The notes: a model not told the origin generated them from the letters alone. A DNA stretch of 64,000 bases from Caviibacterium pharyngocola (GCF_002795405.1 NZ_PHGZ01000032.1:1-64000); one strand, 5' to 3'; shown: positions 7,543 through 16,596, counted from the stretch's first letter. Program-made: numbers and translations.

Positions 7543-8931
7543 ATGAAATTAAATCAATTTAATTATAATATCAATGAAAACATTTCACAATCAAATTTCT
7601 TTACAAAGTGCAGTGAAAAATCCTATTATTTTCTTGCAGTCGCAAAATCGACCGCCGAGCCTGAGAACTCGAATCAATACAAGGCGAACAGTAGCACGCC
7701 ATTAAACCGTGCTTTTTTTGTTCGTAACATTCGCACACCTGAAAAATTTAACCGGCTCAAAATCGAGCGTGTTAAATACACCAAAAGCAATGTGGCGGAT
7801 TATATTAATAATTTGCCGAATTGTTTTTCTTCTATGGTAGCGTATGGCGGGAAAGGTTTCGCCCTTTGCTGTGTTCCTTGTATCGCAGTTTCTCAGCCCG
7901 TTATACGTTACCGCCAACACAAAAGCCTGAGAACTTTTCAAGCGGTAATTTCTACAAATCAATACAAGGAAAAACCGCAAATGAAACTATTCATTTTTGT
8001 GGCAATTCGCCGCACAGATTTAACCAACAAAACGCACAAAATCCGCATTATTGCCGAAAGTGAAATGCAAGCTCGCGCCCAATTAGCTCGGCAATTCATT
8101 CTATTTTGGGCGGGTGAAATCAATCTAAAAACTTTCCCAAAAAACACCGCACTTTTGCCGGCTGTAGAAAATAACCGCTTGCAAGGCGTCGCAGATGATT
8201 GTAGTATTGAAAGCACTACAACAGTTAACGGCTTGCGCAGTCGTCAAACAAGCGCTTTTTTTATGTCTCAAATTCCTTTCAATGGGCATTTAGCCTATTC
8301 ACAAGCCGAATTTGTGACAAGGTCTATACGCCGAAATAAGGCGGAGTTTATCCGCACGAATAAGGCGAGCCGATTAACTGCGGTAGTTGAAGCCTTGTCA
8401 CACCTTACACAGGACGGCAAGTCAATTTTTACTAATACAGTTAAGAGAAATTCACAAATGAAAACCAATCAAAACACCGCACTAATGCCGGTGCGTTCTA
8501 CCCTATCCGTTCAACCGTCTGCGCCGGCACAAGGGGCGTTTATGTGTAATCTGAATAAATTACCAGTATTGTCAAATTCAATCTGTCGCGCTATTATCGC
8601 AAGCACTACAGCAAAAAGCGGAACCCGCACCCGTAAGACTTGCGGATTTTTATTGTCAAAAATTCATTCCTTGAACGTTCCTGTAAAATCAGGCGCGCTT
8701 TTATATATCGAATTTGCGGCAAGGTTAAGAGATCGAAATAAGGCTTTAAGCACGAATAAGATCCGCCGACTTTTTGCGGTAGTTGATACCTTGTCGCACC
8801 CTACTACGGGCGATACCTTAAACACTGTAACAAAAAGAGATCCAAAAATGAAAACCAATCAAAACACCGCACTAATGCCGGTGCGTTCTACCCTATCCGT
8901 TCAACCGTCTGCGGGGGTGCGCTATGCGTAA
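7543..8931 (+). CDS. Icd/Ash-like repetitive protein (host cell division inhibitor Icd-like region)
   Basis: A 462-codon open frame of mosaic appearance. The middle part, starting at an internal ATG at 7981 with AAGGA ten bases upstream, reads FIFVAIRR, then HKIRIIAESEMQARAQLARQ, the signature of P4-type Icd-like proteins that act on cell division. The part before it is compositionally unlike a normal protein and resembles the Ash-type leader frames of P4 satellites. The part after it consists of two tandem 390-bp units (8211 and 8601), each ending in an identical 66-bp segment that begins with its own ATG. The real products may therefore be several nested small proteins and not one 462-residue chain. 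Confidence 0.55.
   Translation: MKLNQFNYNINENISQSNFFTKCSEKSYYFLAVAKSTAEPENSNQYKANSSTPLNRAFFVRNIRTPEKFNRLKIERVKYTKSNVADYINNLPNCFSSMVAYGGKGFALCCVPCIAVSQPVIRYRQHKSLRTFQAVISTNQYKEKPQMKLFIFVAIRRTDLTNKTHKIRIIAESEMQARAQLARQFILFWAGEINLKTFPKNTALLPAVENNRLQGVADDCSIESTTTVNGLRSRQTSAFFMSQIPFNGHLAYSQAEFVTRSIRRNKAEFIRTNKASRLTAVVEALSHLTQDGKSIFTNTVKRNSQMKTNQNTALMPVRSTLSVQPSAPAQGAFMCNLNKLPVLSNSICRAIIASTTAKSGTRTRKTCGFLLSKIHSLNVPVKSGALLYIEFAARLRDRNKALSTNKIRRLFAVVDTLSHPTTGDTLNTVTKRDPKMKTNQNTALMPVRSTLSVQPSAGVRYA
8211..8523 (+). repeat. 390-bp-period repeat, copy A
   Basis: Starts with AAGCACTACA and ends with a 66-bp segment (8458-8523) that recurs without change in copy B 390 bp downstream. The interior is diverged but aligns at the protein level (TNKASRLTAVVEALSHLT in A, TNKIRRLFAVVDTLSHPT in B). 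Confidence 0.8.
8601..8913 (+). repeat. 390-bp-period repeat, copy B
   Basis: Second unit, offset by exactly 390 bp from copy A at both its first ten bases and its last 66 bases (8848-8913). It abuts the start of the next small gene at 8924. The identical ends and diverged middle suggest an old duplication with recent gene conversion or selection on the 66-bp piece. Confidence 0.8.
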
Positions 8932-9142
8932 TTTATCCAAAGAAACCGCCGATTTAAGAGCCGAACTAATCGACTTGTTGAAAGATGTTGATTTTATCGA
9001 GCATTGCCTAGTCAACGCACAAGCGGAGAAATGGCAAGCAATCGCCCTAAAAAACCTAAATAGTGCTTACAGACAAATGCAGTTATTTAGCGAAATTGCA
9101 CAGATGAAAGCACAGCAAGCAGAACAAGGAGGCGAACAATGA
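8924..9142 (+). CDS. Small hypothetical satellite protein
   Basis: 72 residues, helical, rich in Ala, Gln and Glu (QLFSEIAQMKAQQAEQGGEQ at the end). The start overlaps the end of the preceding repetitive frame by eight bases and the stop overlaps the next ATG by four, so it belongs to a tightly coupled run of small genes leading to the primase. No known family. Confidence 0.6.
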   Translation: MRNLSKETADLRAELIDLLKDVDFIEHCLVNAQAEKWQAIALKNLNSAYRQMQLFSEIAQMKAQQAEQGGEQ

Positions 9143-9381
9143 CTGATATTCTAAACATTCAAGACAAGCTTTCACAACATATCGAACAAGCAAAGGCGAT
9201 CGTCGATTATTTAGCGGCGGATATAGCTTGTAATGACAGCTTTTCGGCAAACAAAGACATTATTGCAAACACCTTGTGGGCGGTGCAAACGTTGCTAGAA
9301 AACGCCTCAAATTCACAAGGCGAGTTATTCGACGCAATAAAGGAGGTTAAAAATGGCACGCAGAAAAACCATAAAAATTAA
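9139..9381 (+). CDS. Small hypothetical satellite protein
   Basis: 80 residues, acidic and helical (NIQDKLSQHIEQAKAIVDYL). A GGAGG ribosome site precedes the ATG, and the stop lies inside the next gene. Part of the coupled small-gene run upstream of the replication protein. No family recognised. Confidence 0.6.
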   Translation: MTDILNIQDKLSQHIEQAKAIVDYLAADIACNDSFSANKDIIANTLWAVQTLLENASNSQGELFDAIKEVKNGTQKNHKN

Positions 9382-9565
9382 ACCTTTTCAGCCCAAAGAT
9401 GACCGATTACCAACGTGGGAGCAGTTAGTAAAAGCGATAAAAGAGACAGATCTCTATCTCGGCTTTGCTAAAACATACATTCACAACGGACATTTACAGG
9501 GCGCAACCCAAGCCCTGAGATCAATTAAAAGAGCAACCACAACAGGATTAAAAATCAAGGAGTAA
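9353..9565 (+). CDS. Small basic hypothetical satellite protein
   Basis: 70 residues. The N-terminus is strongly basic (MARRKTIKIKPFQPKDD), the rest helical (LYLGFAKTYIHNGHLQGATQ). A strong GGAGG site precedes the ATG inside the end of the previous gene. The basic start could bind nucleic acid. Function unknown. Confidence 0.6.
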   Translation: MARRKTIKIKPFQPKDDRLPTWEQLVKAIKETDLYLGFAKTYIHNGHLQGATQALRSIKRATTTGLKIKE

Positions 9566-9569
9566 CAAA

Positions 9570-10097
9570 ATGGCAACCTCAAAAATTAACGCACTGGCAG
9601 ATTTAAAACAATGGAAAGGTCAATTTAACCAAACCAAAAACGGAGGGATTGCCCGCCTTAAACATAAGGGCGACGCTCAAAGCAATAACGCGCCGTCAAA
9701 AGCACTTGATAGCGTTCAGCCACCAAAGAAAACGCTAAAACCGTTCAACCCGTTCGCCCTGAAATTAGCGCAGTGCAATCGAATGTTCGATTTGACCCGT
9801 CAAGCGATTGAACGCTGTAAACGTGATTATCCCGATTATTACTATCACAAGCGCAAAATGGCAACGGAGTGCAACGAAATTGTCCGGCGACTAAATGACG
9901 GGCGCGCACTAATTAAACGCTTAACCGCTTATACAGCAGAGCAAGACCCGACACAACAAGCGACGATCAAAGAAAGTTTGCAAGCGATTAACTATCTTTC
10001 CGTGAAATTCAAAGAATTAGCGGACTATGTGGCGCAAGTGGACGGTAACGGCGATAAATTGGAATCGTTAGACAATAAAACCGATTTAGAGGTGTAA
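9570..10097 (+). CDS. Hypothetical satellite protein upstream of primase
   Basis: 175 residues with an AAGGAG site before ATG. A basic, asparagine-rich N-terminal third (including KPFNPFALKLAQCNRMFDLT) leads into a helical C-terminal half. It ends two bases before the helicase/primase gene, which suggests an accessory role in replication, for example as a loader or inhibitor. No motif proves this. Confidence 0.6.
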   Translation: MATSKINALADLKQWKGQFNQTKNGGIARLKHKGDAQSNNAPSKALDSVQPPKKTLKPFNPFALKLAQCNRMFDLTRQAIERCKRDYPDYYYHKRKMATECNEIVRRLNDGRALIKRLTAYTAEQDPTQQATIKESLQAINYLSVKFKELADYVAQVDGNGDKLESLDNKTDLEV

Positions 10098-10099
10098 GA

Positions 10100-11933
10100 A
10101 TGGGAAGATTAAAAAATGCGCCTTTGCTCGCTAAGGCGAACAATTCAAACAGCAACGCGCTCGATGAATTTTTTATCCTCGCCGGCGCCGGCGTCTGGGA
10201 ATTTTACCGAGATAAAGCCAAACAAAACGGCGCGGGCGAAGGTTGGCGATTATTGTGCGATATATTCAAAATGCCATACAGCGAACAGCCTAGCGCATTG
10301 ACGGATGAACAGCTTGAAAACTTATCGCAGTATCACATAGCGCCAAGCAATCGCCAGATAATCAGTATTATCGAATGTAACGAATTAACTCAAGCACAGC
10401 GCACCACAATCAGCCTAAACCTCGCCCGAAACACGCGGGCGAAAACGGTAGTATTTCGGTCGATTGCCGGCGAAATCTTGGAAAACGTCAGCGGATATGT
10501 CGAACGCTTACGCAATGACAAGGAAGTCGTCGCGCAAGCCGAAATGATTGCGCCGGAAGAAATCGATTTAAATTCTTCCGCAGTCACGGAAGAAATGCGA
10601 GTAAATGCGTTCTTAAAATGGCACGCCGAACCATTGGCAAGAGATACGCACAAAAATCAAACACTAAAATATAACGGTAGATTTTGGGAACCCTTGCAAG
10701 ATGAAGATGTTAAGCGATTAATTTTAGACTTTTTCAAGGCATATCACGCCGATTATTCAATAAACCGCATAAACAAATTATGCGAATTGATTAATTTAAG
10801 TATTGACCGTTTTGAACATACTAGCAATAAATATCTAGGCTTTAATAATGGCGTACTGAATAAACTCACATTAGATTTTGAAGCGCATAAGCCGGAGCAT
10901 TATCTAAAAGGCGTGGAAGATGTGGAATGTAATATTCAAGCGACCGACACACCGCACTTTTTTAACTGGCTTGATTTTGTCAGCAACGGCAATCAAGAAA
11001 AACGTAACGCCCTACTTGCCGGCTTATATATGGTTTTAACAAATCGCTATGAATGGCATTTATTTCTCGAAATTACCGGCGTCGGCGGGAGTGGAAAAAG
11101 TGTTTATTCCGAAATCGCCCGAATGATTAACGGTGAATTTAATACCGCCTATTTGACACTGGAAGATTTGGAAAGCGATAAAAAGCGCTCAATGCTAATT
11201 AATAAAAGTTTATCCATATCGCCCGACCAAAAACGCTATAAAGGTTCCGGCGAAGAATTAAAAGCTATTACCGGCGGGGGAAAAATTAGCGTTAAGATTA
11301 ATTATAAAGATCCGTTTGACGCCTTGCTTACACCGGTCATTATGGTTGTCACCAACGAGCCGCTAATCTTCACCGACCGCAACGGGGGGGATTAAACGGC
11401 GCCGAGTGATAATCTTATTCGATCGCAAAGTGCCGGACGGAAAAGTTGATCCGTACTTCCTCGATAAAGTGCGGGCGGAAATTTACGGGATTGTGAAATT
11501 CTTAGCGGCGCAATTTCCTATTCCTGACGCCGCACGAAAAATTCTAGTCGAATATAAAGACAGTATCGACGCCAAAGAAACCAAAAAGCACGCCAATCAT
11601 TTAATTGAATTTGCCGACGTGTTCGAGGTGCGGAAATTGCCCGAAAATCCGGACAGACAACAATTAAAGGATAACTTTAGCGGGCTAATATGGGGGAGCG
11701 CGAGAAGTACAAAACAGCCACACGAAACGCTATATCTGGCTTATCTCTTTTTTTGTGACTGTATGAATATAAAGCCGATTCCGCTTAATACATTCAAAAG
11801 CGCCCTACCGGACGCACTCAAAGAAACCGGACAACAAGCACCGATACAAGAAAGAGTTAAAGACGGCTATCTGGTAACGAATATTTACTGGAAAACGCCA
11901 CACCAAGATACATTTAAACGGTGGGAAAGCTAA
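10100..11933 (+). pseudogene. P4/D5-type replicative helicase-primase, broken by a frameshift in a G7 tract
   Basis: Two frames that together encode about 610 residues. The first (10100-11395) carries an N-terminal region, a D5_N-like region and a superfamily 3 helicase core with Walker A GVGGSGKS and the strand PVIMVVTNEPLIF. The second (to 11933) continues with RRRVIILFDRKVPDG, the next conserved piece of the same family. Deleting one G from the run of seven at 11384-11390 restores an unbroken reading (NGG-IKRRRV). It therefore looks like a one-base insertion, a phase-variable tract or a sequencing error. This protein would initiate satellite replication at an origin not identified here. 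It lies at the end of the small-gene run. Confidence 0.82.
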
Positions 11934-11943
11934 AAACCTAATG

Positions 11944-11971
11944 AAAGCGACTGTAAAAAGTCGCTTTTTTT
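11944..11971 (+). terminator. Rho-independent terminator of the replication operon
   Basis: AAAGCGACT/AGTCGCTTT nine-pair stem directly after the primase stop, followed by a T-run. Confidence 0.9.
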
Positions 11972-12175
11972 ATAGCAGTGAATAATTCCACTGAACTCAA
12001 GTATAATACAAGTGATTTAATCACTGAAAAAATTATTATACATTTCAACAAGATAACACTAAAAATAGTGAATAAGTGGAGAAGTGACTAAAAATGCTAT
12101 AAAAAGTATAAAAAAACTTGCACAATTCTTTTATACTCAAGAAACTAATTAGCTAGATTTGAAACAAAAAAACCT

Positions 12176-12196
12176 ATGTAACCACGGATGTAACCA
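12176..12196. repeat. Direct repeats near the element end (possible integrase arm sites)
   Basis: ATGTAACCA occurs at 12176-12184 and again at 12188-12196, 12 bp apart and about 55 bp from the tRNA-like junction. Tyrosine integrases usually bind short direct repeats in the arms flanking att. Assignment is by position and form only. Confidence 0.4.
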
Positions 12197-12248
12197 AAAC
12201 AAAAAACAAAATAAAAAATAACATATATTTCATACGGTTAAATTGAAT

Positions 12249-12270
12249 TTCAAGTCTCGCTCAGGCACCA
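12249..12270 (+). other. Putative attachment-site remnant: tRNA-Leu 3' end
   Basis: The 22 bases run from TTCAAGTC, the usual T-loop of tRNA-Leu, to CAGGCACCA, the acceptor and CCA end. The upstream side is not tRNA sequence. A Leu tRNA with similar 3' end is present intact at 25559-25645. Such isolated 3' ends mark the distal att of elements that integrate into tRNA genes. One base is missing compared with a standard T-arm plus acceptor, so the copy has drifted or the crossover lies within it. Confidence 0.62.
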
Positions 12271-12280
12271 GTTGACTAAA

Positions 12281-12319
12281 CAAAGCCTTGCATAACTTAA
12301 CGCAAGGCTTTGTTTTTTC
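12281..12319 (+). terminator. Rho-independent terminator next to att
   Basis: CAAAGCCTTGC (12281-12291) pairs with GCAAGGCTTTG (12302-12312), followed by TTTTTT. The position just after the tRNA 3'-end fragment suggests it was the tRNA gene's own terminator before integration. Confidence 0.88.
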
Positions 12320-12532
12320 TAGTAAATTCAAGCTTTTTACGAATTTCTCTTATCATAGTTTAACGTCGCTAAACGGCGCTAATCGCAAATTTTAGGAACA
12401 CTGTTAGTAACACTGTATATGTTTGTTATTATTTTTCCATTTATAGCGTTGTGACTTAGATCAATGAATCTAATTTTTAAGAATAGTAGGATTATAAAAC
12501 AATCCAAAATCTTATATTAAGGAGAATTTAAA

Positions 12533-13150
12533 ATGAAAAAATGGCTATTACTTTATCTACTATTTCCCTTTATGGCTGTAGCTCAAGAAACAGGAGAAAG
12601 CTGTTCTCAGATAACAGACAATGATAAACGTTTAGAATGTTATGATAGCGTTTTTATAAAACAAGATAATGATACAAATAAATCGAAAGAAATTGATAGT
12701 CAATTAGCAAAATTAATGTCTTGGGAATATAGAGAAACTAAAGATGAAATGAGGGAAACTACAAACTATTTTGCCTCTATTTTATCGTCAAATAAAGTTG
12801 AATTTTCATTTCCTTACCAAGGTGGATCGCATTTATATATGACATTAAGAAAACATTCGGAACTAGGTAATGATGTAATGTTTATTATTAGTAAAGGGCA
12901 ATTCAGTTGCCGCATAAATGGCTGCAAAATATCTGTGAAATTTGATAATAATAAAGTAGAAAATTACACAATGAGCGAACCTGATAGTGGGGGTAGTGAT
13001 ACATTATTTATTAGCTCGTCACAGGATATTAAAAAATTTACGGATAAACTAAGAAAATCAAAGAAAGTAATCGTTGAGCTACCATTCTATGAGCACGGAA
13101 AAAAACAATTTACTTTTGATATTGAAGGATTAACTTGGTCGCATTTTTAA
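12533..13150 (+). CDS. Secreted protein, weakly VasI/TagO-like
   Basis: 205 residues with a clear signal peptide (MKKWLLLYLLFPFMAVAQ). The mature part starts with a cysteine segment ending KRLECYDSVF, a motif shared by many short exported proteins including type VI-associated VasI/TagO. The later layout (SLxxR-type strand, a two-cysteine loop with CRINGCK, PFYEHGKKQFTFDIEGL) also resembles that family. No type VI genes are nearby. AGGAG precedes the ATG. AT-rich and located between the satellite att and nrdR, so it may be acquired DNA. Confidence 0.6.
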   Translation: MKKWLLLYLLFPFMAVAQETGESCSQITDNDKRLECYDSVFIKQDNDTNKSKEIDSQLAKLMSWEYRETKDEMRETTNYFASILSSNKVEFSFPYQGGSHLYMTLRKHSELGNDVMFIISKGQFSCRINGCKISVKFDNNKVENYTMSEPDSGGSDTLFISSSQDIKKFTDKLRKSKKVIVELPFYEHGKKQFTFDIEGLTWSHF

Positions 13151-13182
13151 AGAATACAAAACAACCGCACCAAGAACCCAAC

Positions 13183-13212
13183 AGGGCGTATTATACAAAT
13201 ACGCCCTATTTT
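13183..13212. terminator. Bidirectional terminator between convergent genes
   Basis: AGGGCGTA/TACGCCCT (13183-13190 with 13200-13207), with an A/T-rich run on the + side, between the secreted protein gene and nrdR, which converge. Confidence 0.7.
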
Positions 13213-13222
13213 ATAATGCCCT

Positions 13223-13675
13223 CTAGTTTCCCTTCAATTTTTCAATTTCTTTACTGAATTCGTTAATATCATCAAAGCTCAAATATACTGAGGCAAAGCG
13301 AATATAGGCGACTTTATCTAATGCTTTTAATTCATTCATCGCTAAAGTGCCGACCAGTTTGCTCGGTACTTCGCGCTCTCCTGTTGCGCGCAGTTGGTGG
13401 ATAATTCGGCTGATCGCTTTTTCGACATCATCGGAGCTGACCGGCCGTTTTTCCAAGGCGTGTAAAATGCCGCGTCGTAATTTATCTTCGTTAAACGGTT
13501 CTCTGCCGCCGTCGGTTTTAATTACTTTCGGTACGATAAGTTCTGCGGTTTCAAAGGTGGTGAAACGTTCGTGGCAGTTGCCGCACTCGCGCCGACGGCG
13601 AACTTGGTATCCGTCGGAAACCAAACGGCTATCAATAACTTTTGTTTCTTCGGTGGAACAAAAAGGACAACGCAT
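13223..13675 (-). CDS. nrdR: Transcriptional repressor NrdR
   Basis: 150 residues, full family length. An N-terminal zinc ribbon ([17 protein letters not shown], then [15 protein letters not shown]) is followed by an ATP-cone ([19 protein letters not shown]). NrdR senses nucleotides and represses ribonucleotide reductase genes by binding NrdR boxes. The gene is alone here. In many relatives it is followed by ribD, which is absent in this window. Confidence 0.96.
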   Translation of the reverse strand: MRCPFCSTEETKVIDSRLVSDGYQVRRRRECGNCHERFTTFETAELIVPKVIKTDGGREPFNEDKLRRGILHALEKRPVSSDDVEKAISRIIHQLRATGEREVPSKLVGTLAMNELKALDKVAYIRFASVYLSFDDINEFSKEIEKLKGN

Positions 13676-13859
13676 AATCTTCTCACTTAATAGGAATAAC
13701 CCGTTCAGTTTAGCAAAAGCATTCGGAATTTACGATATTTTTCCGTGTTTCAACCCTATTTTTACTAATTAGATCACGGTATTTTCATTCTTTAATCTTG
13801 CATATTTTCGCTTTATTTCCTACTATAATACTCAACTATTTTATATTTGGAGAAATAAA

Positions 13860-14723
13860 ATGAAAAACGAGTTAATTTGCTATAAAAAAATGCCTGTCTG
13901 GAACAAAGATTCCCTACCGAAAATGTTTCAAGAAAAGCACAATACGAAAGTCGGCACTTGGGGAAAAGTGACTGTTTTACAAGGAAAATTAAAATTTTAT
14001 ATGTTAACGGAAGAAGGAGAAATCGTTAGCGAACATATTTTCACGCCCGATGTGGAAACGCCTTTTGTCGAGCCACAGCTGTGGCATAAAGTGGAAGCGC
14101 TGTCCGATGATTTGGAATGTTATTTGGAATTTTATTGTCGTAAAGAAGATTATTTCAGCAAAAAATATAATATGACGGCAACCCATTCCGAAGTGAAAAG
14201 TGCGGTGGAAATTATCAATCCTTGTAAAGTGTTGGATCTCGGTTGCGGCCAAGGTAGAAATTCGCTATTTTTAAGTTTATTGGGTTATGATGTGACGGCG
14301 TGGGATCACAATGAAACCAGTCTCCGCTTTTTAGCGGAAACCGCCGAGAAAGAAAATTTGTCAATTCGCACCGCACTTTATGATATTAATTCGGCTGCGA
14401 TCCAAGAAAGTTACGATTTTATTCTTTCCACCGTTGTTTTTATGTTCTTAGATCGTGCCGCCGTGCCGAATATTATCCGTAATATGCAGGAAAAAACCCG
14501 TTCCGGCGGTTATAATTTAATCGTTGCGGCAATGAATACGCAAGACGTGCCTTGCCCGTTGCCGTTTTCGTTCACCTTCGGTGAAGGCGAGTTAGCGCAA
14601 TATTATCAAGGTTGGGAATTGCTCAAATACAATGAGGAAATGGGTGAATTACATAAAACCGATGAAAACGGCAATCGGATAAAAATGAAATTCGTCACAA
14701 TGTTGGCGAAAAAATCCGAATAA
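13860..14723 (+). CDS. tehB: SAM-dependent methyltransferase TehB (tellurite resistance)
   Basis: 287 residues. The N-terminal ~85 residues form a DUF1971-type cupin-like domain, as in the Haemophilus protein and unlike the shorter E. coli TehB. The C-terminal methyltransferase carries motif I VLDLGCGQGRNSLFLSLLGY. A GGAG site precedes the ATG. TehB methylates tellurite and in Haemophilus also affects oxidant resistance. It is monocistronic. Downstream, a perfect 13-bp inverted repeat (14735-14764) overlaps the end of modC but lacks a T-run. Confidence 0.93.
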   Translation: MKNELICYKKMPVWNKDSLPKMFQEKHNTKVGTWGKVTVLQGKLKFYMLTEEGEIVSEHIFTPDVETPFVEPQLWHKVEALSDDLECYLEFYCRKEDYFSKKYNMTATHSEVKSAVEIINPCKVLDLGCGQGRNSLFLSLLGYDVTAWDHNETSLRFLAETAEKENLSIRTALYDINSAAIQESYDFILSTVVFMFLDRAAVPNIIRNMQEKTRSGGYNLIVAAMNTQDVPCPLPFSFTFGEGELAQYYQGWELLKYNEEMGELHKTDENGNRIKMKFVTMLAKKSE

Positions 14724-14756
14724 ACAATTTGCCTTAAGATAGGATGCGGCGGCATC

Positions 14757-15815
14757 CTATCTTACGACGGATACCGCTTTTATTTGTGCATAAACCGCTT
14801 GTCCGACCGATAAGTTCAATTCGTCCGCCGACCATAAACTCACATCCGACCAAATTTTCTGTTCGCCGATGGCGATTTCTACGCGCATTTGATTAGGTTG
14901 TGGGAAAAGTGCGGTGATTTTTCCGGTTAAAATGTTGCGGATACTGCTTTTTTCCGGCAACCTTAGCGCAAGCGATACGTCGGACGCCATAATGCAAACA
15001 CGCACTTTTTTGCCTACCGCCGCTAAACGCTCCCCAACCCACAATGTTTGTCCGTTTATATCCAAGGCACTCATATTATAGGCGGAATGATGAGATTGTA
15101 CCGGCAAAGACAGCAACGCACTGCGTTCATTATTAGTTTTCCACGCGGAAAATAACGGACTTTGCCAGACATTTTCCAACACATCATAGGCTTTGACTTT
15201 TCCTTCATCCAATAACACGACGCGCTCCGCCAAACGCAATAATTCGTCCAAACTGTGCGTCACATAAAGAATCGGAATCTGAATTTCCTTGGATAAAGTT
15301 TCCAAATAAGCTAATAATTCGCGTTTGCGCGGCAAATCCAGTGCAGATAACGGCTCATCCATCAACAAAATTTCCGGCTCGGTTAATAGCGCACGCCCAA
15401 TCGCGACCCGTTGTTTCTCGCCGCCGGATAAGGTGATCGGGTAACGTTTCAATAAATGCCCGATACCTAATAGCTCGACAATACGCTCAAGTTTCGCTTT
15501 ATTCTCTTTTTTGCAACCGTAACATAAATTGCCTTTCGCCGTATAATGCGGAAACAAGCGCGCATCTTGAAAAACATAGCCGATATGCCGATGATTCGGC
15601 GGTAAATTAATCCCGCGTTGCGTATCCGTTAAAGTGCGGTTGTTTAAACGAATAAATCCTTGATCCGGCGCGATCAATCCGCCGATTAAATTGATCAGCG
15701 ACGATTTTCCCGAACCGGATAACCCGAATAACGCCGTGATACCTTGATTTGGAATCTGTAAATCGGCGGCAAAATCCAGTTGCCCCAATTTCTTCCTGAC
15801 ACTAATCTCTAACAT
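14757..15815 (-). CDS. modC: Molybdate ABC transporter ATP-binding protein
   Basis: 352 residues with Walker [11 protein letters not shown] near residue 33, signature LSGGEKQR, Walker [13 protein letters not shown] and a C-terminal Mop/TOBE molybdate-binding domain ([14 protein letters not shown], then TGKITALF). It powers ModB for molybdate uptake at the inner membrane. It overlaps modB by 14 bases, so the two are translated together. Confidence 0.96.
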   Translation of the reverse strand: MLEISVRKKLGQLDFAADLQIPNQGITALFGLSGSGKSSLINLIGGLIAPDQGFIRLNNRTLTDTQRGINLPPNHRHIGYVFQDARLFPHYTAKGNLCYGCKKENKAKLERIVELLGIGHLLKRYPITLSGGEKQRVAIGRALLTEPEILLMDEPLSALDLPRKRELLAYLETLSKEIQIPILYVTHSLDELLRLAERVVLLDEGKVKAYDVLENVWQSPLFSAWKTNNERSALLSLPVQSHHSAYNMSALDINGQTLWVGERLAAVGKKVRVCIMASDVSLALRLPEKSSIRNILTGKITALFPQPNQMRVEIAIGEQKIWSDVSLWSADELNLSVGQAVYAQIKAVSVVR

Positions 15816-16530
15816 CCGTTTGTCCTAATTTTTTTTGCGCACGTTTTGCCAACCATTCCGAAATCAATAATGAAACCAACGAAATCAAAATGGCGATAAA
15901 ACACAATCTGGCGGCGGCATTTTCCGCGCCCGGTGTTTCAATAAAGGAAAACATTGCCAACGGAATGGTTTGCGTGACTTTCGGGATATTCGACACAAAG
16001 GTAATTGTAGAACCAAATTCGCCTAATGATCGCGCAAAACCTAAAATTAATCCGGCTAAAATCCCCGGCAATGAAAGCGGTAAAGTAATGGTGAAAAAAG
16101 TTCTGATACCGGAGGCGCCTAATGTGCGCGCCGCTTGTTCCAATTTAAAATCCACGCCTTCCAACGCCAATCGAATCGAACGAACGACCAGTGGAAACGA
16201 CACGATCGCCGACGCCAATGCTGCGCCGTACCAGCTAAAGCCGAAACTAAAATCAAACCATTGCAACAAATGTCGCCCGATTACGCCGTTGCGTCCCATT
16301 GTCACCAATAATAAATAACCGATCACAACCGGCGGCAATACCAAAGGCAAGTGAATGATCCCGTTTAAAACGGATTTTCCCCAAAAATTTTTCCGCGCTA
16401 ATAACCACGCAATAAAAATCGCAAAAGGTAATGCGGCAATCACAGACACTACAGCGACTTTTAAACTCAACATAATCGCGTTGATTTCAGGCTGGGACAA
16501 ATGAAAATAATTCAATAATGAGGTCAACAT
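15802..16530 (-). CDS. modB: Molybdate ABC transporter permease
   Basis: 242 residues, five to six membrane helices and the permease EAA loop ([20 protein letters not shown]) that docks to ModC. Separated from modA by a hairpin that is likely to lower read-through. Confidence 0.95.
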   Translation of the reverse strand: MLTSLLNYFHLSQPEINAIMLSLKVAVVSVIAALPFAIFIAWLLARKNFWGKSVLNGIIHLPLVLPPVVIGYLLLVTMGRNGVIGRHLLQWFDFSFGFSWYGAALASAIVSFPLVVRSIRLALEGVDFKLEQAARTLGASGIRTFFTITLPLSLPGILAGLILGFARSLGEFGSTITFVSNIPKVTQTIPLAMFSFIETPGAENAAARLCFIAILISLVSLLISEWLAKRAQKKLGQTDVRD

Positions 16531-16560
16531 AGTCTATTATAATTTTTATCCGACTCGATT

Positions 16561-16590
16561 AAAAAAGATCGGCGGATCATTGACCCGCCG
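16561..16590 (-). terminator. Partial terminator between modA and modB
   Basis: CGGCGGGTC/GATCCGCCG stem read on the minus strand, followed by a T-run, in the 66-base gap between modA stop and modB start. Placement within the operon suggests that it raises the ModA to ModBC ratio. Confidence 0.7.
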
Positions 16591-16596
16591 AACCGA

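Larger units (their letters stand above)
1..12270 (+). mobile_element. Capsid-forming phage satellite (cf-PICI-like), right part; left end outside window
   Basis: All genes read rightwards. Head and packaging genes (portal, adaptor, connector, HNH, TerS, TerL, gp10-like) pass directly into a P4-like regulatory and replication block (AlpA, Icd/Ash-like frame, small genes, SF3 helicase/primase) and end at a tRNA-Leu 3'-end fragment at 12249-12270. No tail, tape-measure, holin or endolysin gene lies in 12 kb. Satellites of the capsid-forming PICI group, described in Gammaproteobacteria including Pasteurellaceae, have this content. The integrase, major capsid protein and protease are not in view and would have to lie left of base 1. 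The alternative is a decayed prophage that lost its tail genes. Uptake signal sequences inside the element indicate long residence in this family. Confidence 0.72.

Noticed and set aside
7702-7980. Minus-strand open frame opposite the Icd-like region
   Set aside because: No ribosome site and only the antisense shadow of the repetitive frame on the plus strand.
12320-12420. Integrase remnant between att and the secreted-protein gene
   Set aside because: A short minus-strand reading is open here but contains none of the tyrosine-recombinase motifs and ends within about 15 codons.
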